Source: Prauserella alba (GTDB lineage: Bacteria > Actinomycetota > Actinomycetes > Mycobacteriales > Pseudonocardiaceae). Taken from it: a DNA stretch of 64,000 nt. The stretch is taken from contig NZ_JAMTCH010000005.1 in assembly GCF_024171735.1 (NCBI RefSeq), positions 1-64,000 on the forward strand, written 5' to 3'. Below the pieces are notes generated by a model that was not told the DNA's origin, searched no databases, and worked only from the letters and a program-made list of their open reading frames with translations. Numbering within the stretch: position 1 is the stretch's first letter; every line of letters starts with the position of its first letter. The position numbers and the translations under genes are program-made. Shown here in pieces: positions 49,657 through 57,545 of this stretch.

Positions 49657-50067
49657 ATGCGGACGTTGACCCACGACGAGGCGCGTGCGCGAGCGCAGGA
49701 ACACATCGAACGCGCCGTCGCCGCGCTGCCCGTGCAGCCCACGCTGACGGTGCAGCGCGACGACGCGCTCGAATGCGACGACCCGAAGGATCGCGGTCCG
49801 CGCGGACGTTACGAGGTCGGCAAGACGTACTGGCTCGACGACCTTCCCGGTGGCCGCAACGCCGAGCTGGTCGATGTGCTCCTCGAGCACTGGACGTCGC
49901 ACGATTTCCGCGTGCTCGCCGACCATCGCGACGCCGCCGACCGTTTCGTGTCGGTGCAGCACAACGGCGACGCGTTCCGCATGTCCGTCACCCAGAGCAT
50001 CGAAGGTGACCTCTCGCTCGGTGCGTCGTCGCCCTGCATCTGGCTCGACGGCGGAACCGACGACTGA
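49657..50067 (+). CDS. Signal-less paralogue of the 55627 lipoprotein
   Basis: This 136-aa protein begins RTLTHDEARARAQEHIERAV and is collinear with the mature part of the 55627 lipoprotein (shared HIxRAVAALPVxPxLT, RYxVGxTYWLD, HWTSxxFRVLAD, DRFVSVxHxxDAFRMSV, LSLGASSPC). It starts exactly where that protein's linker ends, so the signal peptide and lipobox are missing. AGGGGAAGGGG is upstream of the ATG. Unlike the original it should be cytosolic, unless the true start is misread. 40 bp after the hydrolase, as in the other cassette. Confidence 0.75.
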   Translation: MRTLTHDEARARAQEHIERAVAALPVQPTLTVQRDDALECDDPKDRGPRGRYEVGKTYWLDDLPGGRNAELVDVLLEHWTSHDFRVLADHRDAADRFVSVQHNGDAFRMSVTQSIEGDLSLGASSPCIWLDGGTDD

Positions 50068-50083
50068 CCGTCACCACCGGAAA

Positions 50084-50136
50084 GCCCCCAAGGGCACTTT
50101 GGTCGCATTGAATGCGACCAAAGTGCCCTTGGGGGC
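50084..50136. repeat. 53-bp hairpin repeat, copy 2
   Basis: Perfect 23-bp arms pair around ATTGAAT. The inner stem GGTCGC/GCGACC replaces GGTGGC/GCCACC of copy 1 (3005-3057). It is placed between convergent genes, as is copy 1. Confidence 0.88.
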
Positions 50137-50151
50137 GGAACAACACTCGGC

Positions 50152-50610
50152 CTAGCGGGTGAAGGTTCCCGCCTCGGTCCGGTTGGTGACGTTGATGCGG
50201 TTCCACGCGTTGATCGCGGCGATCGCCATGATCAGCGTGCCGAGCTGGGTGTCGTCGTAGTGCTTGCGGGCGGCCTGCCACACGTCGTCGGGAACGCCGT
50301 GCGGGTTGTCGGCGATCCGGGTCGCGGCTTCGGCCAGTTCGAGCGCCGCACGTTCGGCTTCGGTGAAGTACGGCATCTCGCGGAACGCGGCGACCCCGTT
50401 GACGCGTTCGGTGCTCTCGCCGTCAGCGGCCGCGTCCCGGGCGTGCATGTCGACGCAGAACCCGCAGCCGTTGATCTGGCTGACACGCAGTTTCAGCAGG
50501 TGCAGCAATCCATGGGGAACGTCGCTGCTGGCGAGGAAAGACTCCATCGCGTACATGGCTTGGAAACCGCCTGCGGCAGCGGACTGCAGTCCTTCGAGTC
50601 GTCCCTGCAT
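50152..50610 (-). CDS. Carboxymuconolactone decarboxylase-family (AhpD-like) protein
   Basis: This 152-aa protein has the CMD/AhpD fold. The catalytic segment is HLLKLRVSQINGCGFCVDMH with the CxxC pair, followed by RDAAADGES and TEAERAALELAEAATRIAD, and the C-terminal helix TLIMAIAAINAWNRINV. Such proteins are usually peroxidases or alkylhydroperoxidases. AGGAG precedes the ATG at 50610. It follows an Rrf2-type regulator on the same strand and shares a sequence motif with it, suggesting redox control. Confidence 0.9.
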   Translation of the reverse strand: MQGRLEGLQSAAAGGFQAMYAMESFLASSDVPHGLLHLLKLRVSQINGCGFCVDMHARDAAADGESTERVNGVAAFREMPYFTEAERAALELAEAATRIADNPHGVPDDVWQAARKHYDDTQLGTLIMAIAAINAWNRINVTNRTEAGTFTR

Positions 50611-50624
50611 CGGCCTCTCCTTTT

Positions 50625-50652
50625 CTGGATGTTCAATATCCGGAATATCTGG
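50625..50652. promoter_or_regulatory. Candidate Rrf2 operator ahead of the CMD gene
   Basis: An AT-rich site contains AATATCCGGAATAT (near-palindromic around TCCGGA). Its complement carries GGATATT followed by AT(C)CCAG, the same word order as GGATATT...ATGTCC at 51174-51188 ahead of the Rrf2 gene. Confidence 0.5.
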
Positions 50653-50685
50653 ACGGCTGAGCGCGCGCCCATGCTGTGGCGGTTG

Positions 50686-51162
50686 TCAGCGGGTGTCGTC
50701 GAACCAGCGGCGCACCTTGTCGGGCACGCCGGGGTTCGCTTGTTCGACGGTCGTCATGACGTCGGCGACCGTCTGCCCGGCGAGTTCGCGCCGCCAGGCG
50801 AGTTCGGCCTTGCGCATCGCGGCATCGATCGCGCAGGGCTTGCGGTAGGCGTCGGCATCGCCGCCGCCCGAGCCGCCGCGCTGGCGGATCTCGGTACACC
50901 GGAACGCCGGTTCGTCACCGTCGACGGCGGCGACGACGTCCATCAGCGTGACCTTCTCGGGTGGCCTCGCGAGCCGGAAACCCCCACGTGGACCCGATAC
51001 GGACGTGAGGATGTCCGCGCGGGCCAGGGCCTGCAACTGCTTGTTGAGGTACGCCGCGGGCAGCTCGTAGAACGCCGCGAGTCGGGCCGCGGGCACGGCT
51101 CGTTCACCCAGCCACGCCAGGTTCAGGCAGCTGTGGACCGCCCACTCGACTCCCTCGCTCAT
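50686..51162 (-). CDS. Rrf2-family transcriptional regulator
   Basis: This 158-aa protein begins with the Rrf2 winged helix: EGVEWAVHSCLNLAWLGERA, AFYELPAAYLNKQLQALARA, SVSGPRGGFRLARPPEKVTL. It ends with a dimerisation helix. Cysteines in the sensor loop are reduced compared with Fe-S members (FRCTEI and KPCAID only), so a full NsrR/IscR cluster is uncertain. It is directly upstream of and co-directional with the CMD gene. The ATG is at 51162. Confidence 0.88.
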   Translation of the reverse strand: MSEGVEWAVHSCLNLAWLGERAVPAARLAAFYELPAAYLNKQLQALARADILTSVSGPRGGFRLARPPEKVTLMDVVAAVDGDEPAFRCTEIRQRGGSGGGDADAYRKPCAIDAAMRKAELAWRRELAGQTVADVMTTVEQANPGVPDKVRRWFDDTR

Positions 51163-51170
51163 CCGCACAA

Positions 51171-51195
51171 CCTGGATATTAGATGTCCTGAATTC
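51171..51195. promoter_or_regulatory. Candidate autoregulatory site ahead of the Rrf2 gene
   Basis: CCTGGATATTAGATGTCCTG contains GGATATT and a split CCTGGA...TCCTG pattern shared with the site at 50625-50652. It lies 9 bp upstream of the start. Confidence 0.45.
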
Positions 51196-51331
51196 GGTCC
51201 GCAACGCGAGCGCGGTGCAACACGAGTGACGCAACAGAAGTGAGACAGGCGCGCCGCAGCGGTGGGCGCGGGTTGTCCATCGGGCGTCCTGCCGTCGTCG
51301 ACGGAGTCCTGACCTGGTGTTCTACAGCCGA

Positions 51332-51367
51332 GATCGCGGGTGGTTCCACGTGGAACCACCCGCGATC
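51332..51367. terminator. 36-bp perfect palindrome centred on CACGTG, downstream of the CsbD gene
   Basis: Every base pairs (GATCGCGGGTGGTTCCAC and its complement), with no unpaired centre. It starts 9 bp after the csbD stop, so a terminator or mRNA stabiliser is likely. The central 16 bp GGTTCCACGTGGAACC differ from parS at two symmetric positions. Confidence 0.7.
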
Positions 51368-51375
51368 ATGAGTTC

Positions 51376-51612
51376 TCACTCCTGCTGAGAGCGCTCGCGC
51401 GCCTGGGACTCGGTGGCCTTGCGCTCGGCCTCCTTGGCCTGCGCCTCCTTCTCGGCGACCTCGCGCTGGGCCTCGGCCTTGTCCTGTTGCGCACTGCCTT
51501 CTTGTTGCATCGAGTCGTGCCCGAGCAGGGAGCCGGCGGCCTGCTTCACGCGGCCCTTGATGTCCTCGACGGCACCCTTGAGGCCTTCCTGCTGTTCGTC
51601 CCTGCGGTTCAT
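51376..51612 (-). CDS. CsbD-family stress protein
   Basis: This 78-aa hydrophilic protein contains the CsbD signature (EGLKGAVEDIKGRVKQAAGS), followed by a Gln/Glu/Ala-rich coiled-coil tail (AEAQREVAEKEAQAKEAERK). A perfect AGGAGG precedes the ATG at 51612. Family members are stress-induced and of unknown mechanism. Confidence 0.88.
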   Translation of the reverse strand: MNRRDEQQEGLKGAVEDIKGRVKQAAGSLLGHDSMQQEGSAQQDKAEAQREVAEKEAQAKEAERKATESQARERSQQE

Positions 51613-51775
51613 GTGAACCTCCTGTGCCTCTCGTGCCCGTACCTGCGGCCGGGTCACTGCCCATGGCCGCGTATCCGTCGGCTGCCCGCGTGACCGGACC
51701 GCGTAAACCGGCTGCGACGGCGTGCAGTAGCATCGAGGCGGCAGGGTCAGTTCGTGCCAGAGGGAGGCTTCGGCC

Positions 51776-51958
51776 GTGAAGAAGCTGTTGGCGTTCGCCG
51801 TGGTCGCGGGTGGCGTGTTCTTCGTCATCAAGCGCAACAAGGATGCGAAGGCCGAGGCGGACCTGTGGCGCGAGGCCACGGCACCGGTCGACACCCACGT
51901 CAACGGTGCGTCCCTCAACGGCAGCACTCCGGCCAACACCGGAGCGGGCCAGAACTGA
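51776..51958 (+). CDS. DLW-39 family protein
   Basis: This 60-aa protein has an N-terminal TM helix (KKLLAFAVVAGGVFFVIKRN) and the family hallmark KAEADLWREAT. It is typical of actinobacteria immediately upstream of the origin-linked tRNA-Ala, which is the case here (tRNA starts 36 bp later). GAGGGAGG precedes the GTG. The function is unknown. Confidence 0.9.
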   Translation: MKKLLAFAVVAGGVFFVIKRNKDAKAEADLWREATAPVDTHVNGASLNGSTPANTGAGQN

Positions 51959-51994
51959 CACCGGCGCCTGCGATCGCCACCGTTCGCAGGCCCA

Positions 51995-52067
51995 GGGGCT
52001 GTAGCTCAATTGGTAGAGCGCTGCTTTTGCAAGGCAGAGGTCAGGGGTTCGATTCCCCTCAGCTCCA
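51995..52067 (+). tRNA. tRNA-Ala (TGC anticodon)
   Basis: This is a 73-nt cloverleaf with acceptor GGGGCTG/CAGCTCC, D-arm TAGCTCAATTGGTAGAGC, anticodon loop TTTGCAA (TGC) and T-arm AGGGGTTCGATTCCCCT. CCA is not encoded. Confidence 0.97.
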
Positions 52068-52078
52068 CACAGTGTGAC

Positions 52079-52110
52079 GACCCGCGCTCACTCACGAGCG
52101 CGGGTCTTTT
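52079..52110 (+). terminator. Terminator after tRNA-Ala
   Basis: An 11-bp stem GACCCGCGCTC/GAGCGCGGGTC (52079-52089, 52096-52106) is followed by TTTT. Confidence 0.93.
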
Positions 52111-52236
52111 CGTTTCACCGATGACTTCGGCTCCTCCGGTCGCAGGTGCTCGGCCGCCTGCCGATCATCCGGAACATTCTGCGGCGAGCCCGTATCGTGC
52201 GAAGTGGACCGGACGATGCGAGACCGAAGGGAAGCC

Positions 52237-52575
52237 ATGTCCGACGATGCCGCAGCGGCGGAAGTCGCCAAGGCCGCAGACCGCAACCGCTACGAGATCA
52301 GCGTCGGCGAGCAGCCCGCGGGTTTCACCGAGTACGTCGACCGCGGCGGGCAGCGGATCTTCTACCACACCGAGATCGGCGACAACTTCGGCGGAATGGG
52401 GCTGGGCAGCACGTTGATCGGTCACGCGCTGGCCGACACGCGTGCCGCTGGCCTGCGGATCGTGCCGGTGTGCCCGTTCGTGAAGAAGTATCTCGAACGC
52501 CACCACGACGTCGACGACATCGTCGACAAGGTGACCACGGACGCACTGGCCGCGGTGCGCGAGCGGACGGGGTGA
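52237..52575 (+). CDS. Small GNAT-family N-acetyltransferase (YjdJ-type)
   Basis: This 112-aa protein is a minimal GNAT domain: YEISVGEQPAGFTEYVDRGG, IFYHTEIGDNFGGMGLGSTL (acetyl-CoA loop GxGxGS-like), then LRIVPVCPFVKKYLERHHDV, the signature of the YjdJ/YidJ group. AAGGGAAG precedes the ATG at 52237. The acceptor is unknown. It is 3 bp upstream of a CMD-family gene and probably in one operon with it. Confidence 0.9.
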   Translation: MSDDAAAAEVAKAADRNRYEISVGEQPAGFTEYVDRGGQRIFYHTEIGDNFGGMGLGSTLIGHALADTRAAGLRIVPVCPFVKKYLERHHDVDDIVDKVTTDALAAVRERTG

Positions 52576-52578
52576 ACG

Positions 52579-53061
52579 ATGTCCGATCGGGTTTTCATCG
52601 ACAAGCAGACGCCATCCGTGTTCAAGGCGCTCACGGCGACGGCGACCGAGATTCGCAGCCGGGCACGTGAGATCGGCCTGGACACGGTCCTGCTGGAACT
52701 GGTCAACGTCCGGGCTTCCCAGCTCAACGCGTGCACTTTCTGCCTCGACCGGCACACCCACCTCGCGATCGAAGCGGGTGAGACCGTTCAGCGGCTGGCG
52801 GTGCTGCCGGGCTGGCGTGACACCGACCTGTTCACCTCACGTGAGCAGGCCGCGCTGGAACTGACCGAAGCGGTGACCCTGGTCGCCCAGCAGCACCCCG
52901 ACGACGAGGCCTACGCACGGGCGCGCGCCAACCTCACCGACGACGAGGTCTCGTTGATCACGTGGGCGGCCATCACCATCAACGCCTTCAACCGTGTGTC
53001 CCTCATGTCGAAGCATCCCGTACGCCGCCGTTCCGGCACGGCGGGCCGGCAGGAAGCCTGA
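52579..53061 (+). CDS. Carboxymuconolactone decarboxylase-family protein
   Basis: This 160-aa AhpD-fold protein has the redox pair in VNVRASQLNACTFCLDRHTH, LAIEAGETVQRLAVLPGWRD, FTSREQAALELTEAVTLVAQ, and the terminal helix ITWAAITINAFNRVSLMSKH. It is a second, distinct CMD protein in the window (compare 50152-50610). It starts 3 bp after the GNAT gene. Confidence 0.92.
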   Translation: MSDRVFIDKQTPSVFKALTATATEIRSRAREIGLDTVLLELVNVRASQLNACTFCLDRHTHLAIEAGETVQRLAVLPGWRDTDLFTSREQAALELTEAVTLVAQQHPDDEAYARARANLTDDEVSLITWAAITINAFNRVSLMSKHPVRRRSGTAGRQEA

Positions 53062-53070
53062 ACGAACGCG

Positions 53071-53532
53071 TCACCCGCGGTCGCCGGACTGCCGGTCGTA
53101 GAGATCGGCGTACCGCCGCCAGCCGAGCATGGTCACGGTCATGGACCACGCGAGACCGAGGACCGTCGGCACCGGCCGTTTCGTCCACGCACCCAGCGCC
53201 GCAGCCGCGAGACCGGCCGAGCCGACCGCGTTGAGACCGGCCGAGCCCGGGTCCTGCTTCGGGTCCGCGATCCACTGTTCCTCACCGAGGATGGCGCGTG
53301 TTGCGAAGTTCTTGTCGCTGCGCACCGGCGGGGTCACGACCGGATTGATCGCCATCCACACCGCGATCGGAACCGCGTGCCGCCAGTCGCGGGTCCACAG
53401 TGGCACCACCAGCAGCGGCGTGGTGGCCCAGCGGGACCACGCGCTCACCGGATGCGCGTGACGGGCGAACATCCACCGGCGGAACCGGTCACCCGCCGAC
53501 CCGCCGGAACTCGCAGTTGCTGCGTTCGGCAT
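53071..53532 (-). CDS. DUF6653-like membrane protein
   Basis: This 153-aa protein has FRRWMFARHAHPVSAWSRWA, two to three hydrophobic segments (TTPLLVVPLWTRDWRHAVPI; GLNAVGSAGLAAAALGAW; VLGLAWSMTVTMLGW), and a loop with PPVRSDKNFATRAILGEEQW. It matches a conserved actinobacterial family of unknown role. GGAGG precedes the ATG at 53532. Convergent with the CMD gene. Confidence 0.82.
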   Translation of the reverse strand: MPNAATASSGGSAGDRFRRWMFARHAHPVSAWSRWATTPLLVVPLWTRDWRHAVPIAVWMAINPVVTPPVRSDKNFATRAILGEEQWIADPKQDPGSAGLNAVGSAGLAAAALGAWTKRPVPTVLGLAWSMTVTMLGWRRYADLYDRQSGDRG

Positions 53533-53713
53533 CGGTCCTCCAGTTGCCCCTGACGGCTGTCGCGGGCATGCGACGGAGTATGCCGCATCCGCCGACGTGC
53601 CGAGAGGTTGCCGCTCATGTCATCGTGGGCAGCTGTTCACCGAAAGTGGTCACACGGCGATGTCCGGTTCGATACTTTCTGTTCCTCACCTGCCCACCGG
53701 AGAAAGGCCCGAC

Positions 53714-54022
53714 GTGAGCGGTTACGACGTCGATCCCGAGACACTCGTCAGCACCGGCGACAAGCTCGTTTCGCTGGCAGACGGTGCCGGCGAAGCGGTC
53801 GCCGAGTTCAGCGGCGCTGCCGCGGTGCACGCCGACGACAACGACGGATTCAGCGCCGCGGGCAAGGTGAGGGGGCTCGCCGAGCTGTGGGAGTACCACG
53901 TCGACGATCTCAACAAGCGAACCGCGGTGGCAGGGGAACTGCTGCGCGACGGCGCGAGCGATTACGAGCAGATGGAGGACACCGTTCTCGACACCCTGCC
54001 CGACCTGCACTCGGAGGCATGA
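53714..54022 (+). CDS. EspC/WXG100-like small protein, partner of the following gene
   Basis: This 102-aa helical protein (VSGYDVDPETLVSTGDKLVS ... VRGLAELWEYHVDDLNKRTA) has the size and heptad pattern of ESX-type (type VII) secretion partners such as the EspC family. No exact WXG is present; LWEYHVDD occupies the turn-like position. It ends 1 bp before the start of the WXG-domain hydrolase, so the pair is co-translated. GTG start 53714 with AAAGG upstream. The secretion role is inferred from context. Confidence 0.72.
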   Translation: MSGYDVDPETLVSTGDKLVSLADGAGEAVAEFSGAAAVHADDNDGFSAAGKVRGLAELWEYHVDDLNKRTAVAGELLRDGASDYEQMEDTVLDTLPDLHSEA

Positions 54023-54023
54023 C

Positions 54024-55619
54024 GTGGTTTCGTTCGAACAGCTGCGGTCTGCCGACCCGGGATCCTTCGACAACCTCGCGAACAAGTGGTCGCGCCTGGC
54101 CGGTGAACTCTCCTCCACCGACTCCGACCTCGCGGCCGCGGCACGGCCACTGGAGGGCTGGAGCGGGGACGCCGGTGACACCGCCCGGTCCCACATCGGC
54201 GACGTGCGCGACGGTTACTCCACGGCCGCCGAGTACATCGAGAGGATCCCGCCCGCCCTGCGCACGTTGTCCGACGCCGTGTCCGAGGCGCAGAAGACCG
54301 TCAGCAGCGTCGCCGAGACCGTCGATTCCAACGGGCATCTGCGGCTGCAGCAGGACGGCACCGTCCGGGCGATTCCCGGCGGCCCGGGCGACATGCGCAG
54401 TGACGACGAGAAGCAGGCGGCTTCGGATCTCGCGGACGAACTGACCGGAAAGCTCTCCCGGGCTCTCAAGGCCGCCAGGGAGGCCGACCGCACCGCGGTG
54501 TCTGCTTTGGACAAAGCAACGCCGGAGTCGGCGGGCCTCGAACTCGAAGCCACCGGCGAGGGCAACATCGTGACCCCGGCCGACATTCCCCGCGACGCCT
54601 CGGCCGCGGAGGTCAAGCAGTGGTGGGACGAGCTGAGCCCCACCGAGCAGGAATCGGCCATCTACACCCACGGCGACGTCATCGGCGGCCTGGACGGGAT
54701 TCCCGCTGAGGATCGCGACCGTGCCAACCGGATCCGGTTCACCGAGGAATACACCCAACTGAACGAACGCCGTGACGAACTCGAGAACCTCGGACCGTCC
54801 GAATACTCCGCGGAGGCGAGTGAGCTCGAGGAGATCGACCGGACACTGCGTGGCCTCGACGCGATTCACGAACGCCTCGAACGGGAGCCGACCGAAACCA
54901 GGCCGGAGGCGTACCTGCTCGACTTCTCCACCGAGGGCAACGGCCGCGGCATCGTCGCGACCGGAAATCCCGACACGGCCGACAACGTCGTCACATCCGT
55001 CCCGGGGACCGGGTCGAACCTGTCGAAGATCGGCGGCGAACTCGACAAGGCCGACGCGCTGCTCGACCAGGCCGCGCAGACCGACCGCGGGAGCAGCAAC
55101 GCCGCCATCACCTGGGTCGGCTACGACGCGCCGCAGGACCTCGGCGCGGCGACGAAAGCCGAATACGCCGAGGACGCCGCGGGCGACCTACAGTCCTTTC
55201 AGGACGGTTTGCGGGCCACGCACGAGGGGCAGCCGTCCAACAACACGCTCATCGGCCACAGCTACGGGTCGACCGTCGTCGGGTATTCGGCACAGGGCGA
55301 CAAGGAACTCGACGTCGACAACGCCGTGTTCATCGGCAGTCCCGGCGTCGGCGCCGACCACGTGTCCGAACTCAACCTGGCCGACGACGCCAACGTCTAC
55401 GCCGGCACCGCGGAGAACGACGTCATCCGCAACACCCCGCCGGTCATCCACGACAATCAGCCGATCAGCGAGGACTTCGGCGCCGAGGTGTTCGACGCGG
55501 GCGAGGGCACCGACTCGTGGTACGGCACGTCGACGGAGGCGCATTCGGAGTACTGGGACGAGAACTCCACACCGTTGCGCAACCTCGGCCGCATCGTGGT
55601 TGGCGAGTCGCCGTCATGA
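54024..55619 (+). CDS. Two-domain protein: WXG100-like N-terminus + DUF1023 alpha/beta hydrolase
   Basis: This is a 531-aa protein. About residues 1-100 are a helical hairpin with WSGDAGDTARSHIGD at the turn (WXG-type). About 100-190 form a charged linker. About 190-531 are the DUF1023 hydrolase domain with AAITWVGYDAPQDL, nucleophile IGHSYGSTVVGYSA, FIGSPGVGADHVSELNLADD, and AHSEYW as likely histidine. There is no signal peptide, so export would depend on a type VII system (inference). It sits between the EspC-like gene and a lipoprotein gene. Confidence 0.88.
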   Translation: MVSFEQLRSADPGSFDNLANKWSRLAGELSSTDSDLAAAARPLEGWSGDAGDTARSHIGDVRDGYSTAAEYIERIPPALRTLSDAVSEAQKTVSSVAETVDSNGHLRLQQDGTVRAIPGGPGDMRSDDEKQAASDLADELTGKLSRALKAAREADRTAVSALDKATPESAGLELEATGEGNIVTPADIPRDASAAEVKQWWDELSPTEQESAIYTHGDVIGGLDGIPAEDRDRANRIRFTEEYTQLNERRDELENLGPSEYSAEASELEEIDRTLRGLDAIHERLEREPTETRPEAYLLDFSTEGNGRGIVATGNPDTADNVVTSVPGTGSNLSKIGGELDKADALLDQAAQTDRGSSNAAITWVGYDAPQDLGAATKAEYAEDAAGDLQSFQDGLRATHEGQPSNNTLIGHSYGSTVVGYSAQGDKELDVDNAVFIGSPGVGADHVSELNLADDANVYAGTAENDVIRNTPPVIHDNQPISEDFGAEVFDAGEGTDSWYGTSTEAHSEYWDENSTPLRNLGRIVVGESPS

Positions 55620-55626
55620 TGGGGCC

Positions 55627-56226
55627 ATGAGGGAACCGAATCCGCGGTCGGCGCGGTGCAGGCGGACGCGGTGGGTGCTGCCCACCCTGGTCGTGGGCGT
55701 GCTGCTGGCGGAAGGGTGCGGTGGTGATGCGGCAAGCGGCTCGGGCGAGGGCACGGACAGTGGCGGCACGGAAGGCGGGCGGCAGTTGAGGACGCTGACG
55801 ATCGAACAGGCGCGGGACAGGGCGCAGCAGCACATCGACCGTGCCGTCGCGGCACTGCCCGTGACGCCGGAGCTGACACTGCACCGGGACGACGAGCTCG
55901 AATGCACCGACCCCGACGACAACGGCCCGGCCGGGCGCTACCAGGTCGGCAGGACGTACTGGCTCGACAGGATCCCGACCGAACGCAGCGCGGAGATCGT
56001 CGACACGCTCCACGGCCACTGGACGTCCGGTGGTTTCCGGGTGCTGGCCGATGAACGTGCCTCCGACGACCGCTTCGTGTCCGTCGAACACGGCGAGGAC
56101 GCGTTCCGCATGTCCGTGCAGCAGAGCAAGGACGGCAGCCTGTCGCTCGGTGCGTCGTCGCCGTGCGTGTGGCCCGACGGTGAACCGCCCGGTGACGCGG
56201 AGGCACCCGCAGGGTCCGGCCACTGA
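55627..56226 (+). CDS. Lipoprotein, third gene of the EspC-hydrolase cassette
   Basis: This 199-aa protein has a basic start and a lipoprotein signal (WVLPTLVVGVLLAEGCGG, cysteine at about 29). A Gly/Ser/Glu linker leads to a globular domain (TIEQARDRAQQHIDRAVAAL, RYQVGRTYWLDRIP, DRFVSVEHGEDAFRMSVQQS, SLGASSPCVW). It is 7 bp after the hydrolase. The domain has no function known to me and recurs without the lipobox at 49657-50067. Confidence 0.85.
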   Translation: MREPNPRSARCRRTRWVLPTLVVGVLLAEGCGGDAASGSGEGTDSGGTEGGRQLRTLTIEQARDRAQQHIDRAVAALPVTPELTLHRDDELECTDPDDNGPAGRYQVGRTYWLDRIPTERSAEIVDTLHGHWTSGGFRVLADERASDDRFVSVEHGEDAFRMSVQQSKDGSLSLGASSPCVWPDGEPPGDAEAPAGSGH

Positions 56227-56250
56227 CGAGACGTTCCGCGGCGAGTCGGT

Positions 56251-57543
56251 TCAGTGGTCGGCGGCGCGCACCGCGGCGTCGAGCCTGCGATCGTCGACCC
56301 CGAGCAACGCCGTCAGCATCGCCAGCGCCACGACGGTCATCACCGCGAATACGATGCGAACGCCGAGCAGTTCACCGATGATTCCGCCGAGTGCGGCTCC
56401 CAACGGTTTGGTTCCCCAGGCCACGAGGCGGTGCGCGCTGATCACGCGGCCGAGCAACCGGTCGGGGGTGATGCGCTGGCGCAGCGACACCGTCACGACG
56501 TTGGACACCAGGATTCCGGCACCGCCGACGAAGAACGCGGCGCCGATCACGTATGCGTTCGTGGTGAGCGCGGGCACGGCGACGGTCGGCACGGCCGCCG
56601 CGTACGAAGTCCAGAGTGTGCGGGTTCGGCCGAGGGTTCGTTCCACGCGCTCGGCGAGGCCCGAGCCGACGAGACTGCCCGCGGCGATGACGGACAGCAG
56701 CACCCCGTAAGCGGCTTCGGACAGCCCCATCGGGCCGAGCGCCTGCAGCACGAATACGGCGAACACGGCGCTCGTGGCCAGGTTGAACAGCCCGTTCATC
56801 GCCGTGAACCGCAGCAGCAACGGCTGCCGCCACAGGAAGCGCACCCCTTCCGCGATGTCCCGTCGCAGGCCGGCCGGTCGGCGCCCCATGCGCACCATTC
56901 GCCCCGTCGCCGGTTGCCGTGCCGTTCCCTGTGGCGCCGCAGGGGAGTCGACCCGGAATCGGCCGCGGACCAGCAGTAGCACCGCCACGCCGAGTGCCCA
57001 CAGCGCGCCGGGAGCCGCGACCGCCGCCATTGCTCCCGTAGCGACGAGGAGTCCGGCGAGCGGCGGCCCGATGAACTCGTCCGCGGTGAGCTGCACTCCG
57101 AACAGCCTGCCGTTCGCGCGTGCCAGGACGTCGTGGTGCACCAGCCGGGGGACGATCGATTGGGCGGCGATCTCGTAGTAGACCTCGGCCGCGCCCACGC
57201 CGAACGCGATCGCGTACAGCACCCAGATCGCGGACACGTCCGACGAGAGCAGTCCGATGAGCGCAACGGCGAGGGCGGCGCGGACGAGGTTGGCGCCGAG
57301 CATGACGTGGCGCCGGTCGAGCCGGTCCACGAGCGCACCCACCGGCAGCGCCAACAGCAGCCACGGCAGGGTCACGGCGAGAGTGATGCCGGCGATCAGC
57401 GTCGGCGACCGGGTCATGGTCACGGCCACGAGTGGCAGCCCGACCCGGAACAGCCCGTCGGCGAGGCTGGAGAAGGCAGTCGACGTCCACAACCGGCGGT
57501 AGGGAGCGCCCAGTCGTGGCGGGTCGCTCCTGGTCACACCCAT
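56251..57543 (-). CDS. MFS transporter, EntS-like (MFS_3)
   Basis: This 430-aa protein has about 12 TM helices. RRLWTSTAFSSLADGLFRVG, VTLPWLLLALPVGALVDRLD (motif A region with DRLDRR), VYYEIAAQSIVPRLVHHDVL, and RQRITPDRLLGRVISAHRLV are typical of drug or siderophore exporters. The ATG at 57543 is used because upstream in-frame codons overlap the operator palindrome. It is divergent from an ArsR-type regulator, which likely controls it. Confidence 0.9.
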   Translation of the reverse strand: MGVTRSDPPRLGAPYRRLWTSTAFSSLADGLFRVGLPLVAVTMTRSPTLIAGITLAVTLPWLLLALPVGALVDRLDRRHVMLGANLVRAALAVALIGLLSSDVSAIWVLYAIAFGVGAAEVYYEIAAQSIVPRLVHHDVLARANGRLFGVQLTADEFIGPPLAGLLVATGAMAAVAAPGALWALGVAVLLLVRGRFRVDSPAAPQGTARQPATGRMVRMGRRPAGLRRDIAEGVRFLWRQPLLLRFTAMNGLFNLATSAVFAVFVLQALGPMGLSEAAYGVLLSVIAAGSLVGSGLAERVERTLGRTRTLWTSYAAAVPTVAVPALTTNAYVIGAAFFVGGAGILVSNVVTVSLRQRITPDRLLGRVISAHRLVAWGTKPLGAALGGIIGELLGVRIVFAVMTVVALAMLTALLGVDDRRLDAAVRAADH

Positions 57544-57545
57544 GC

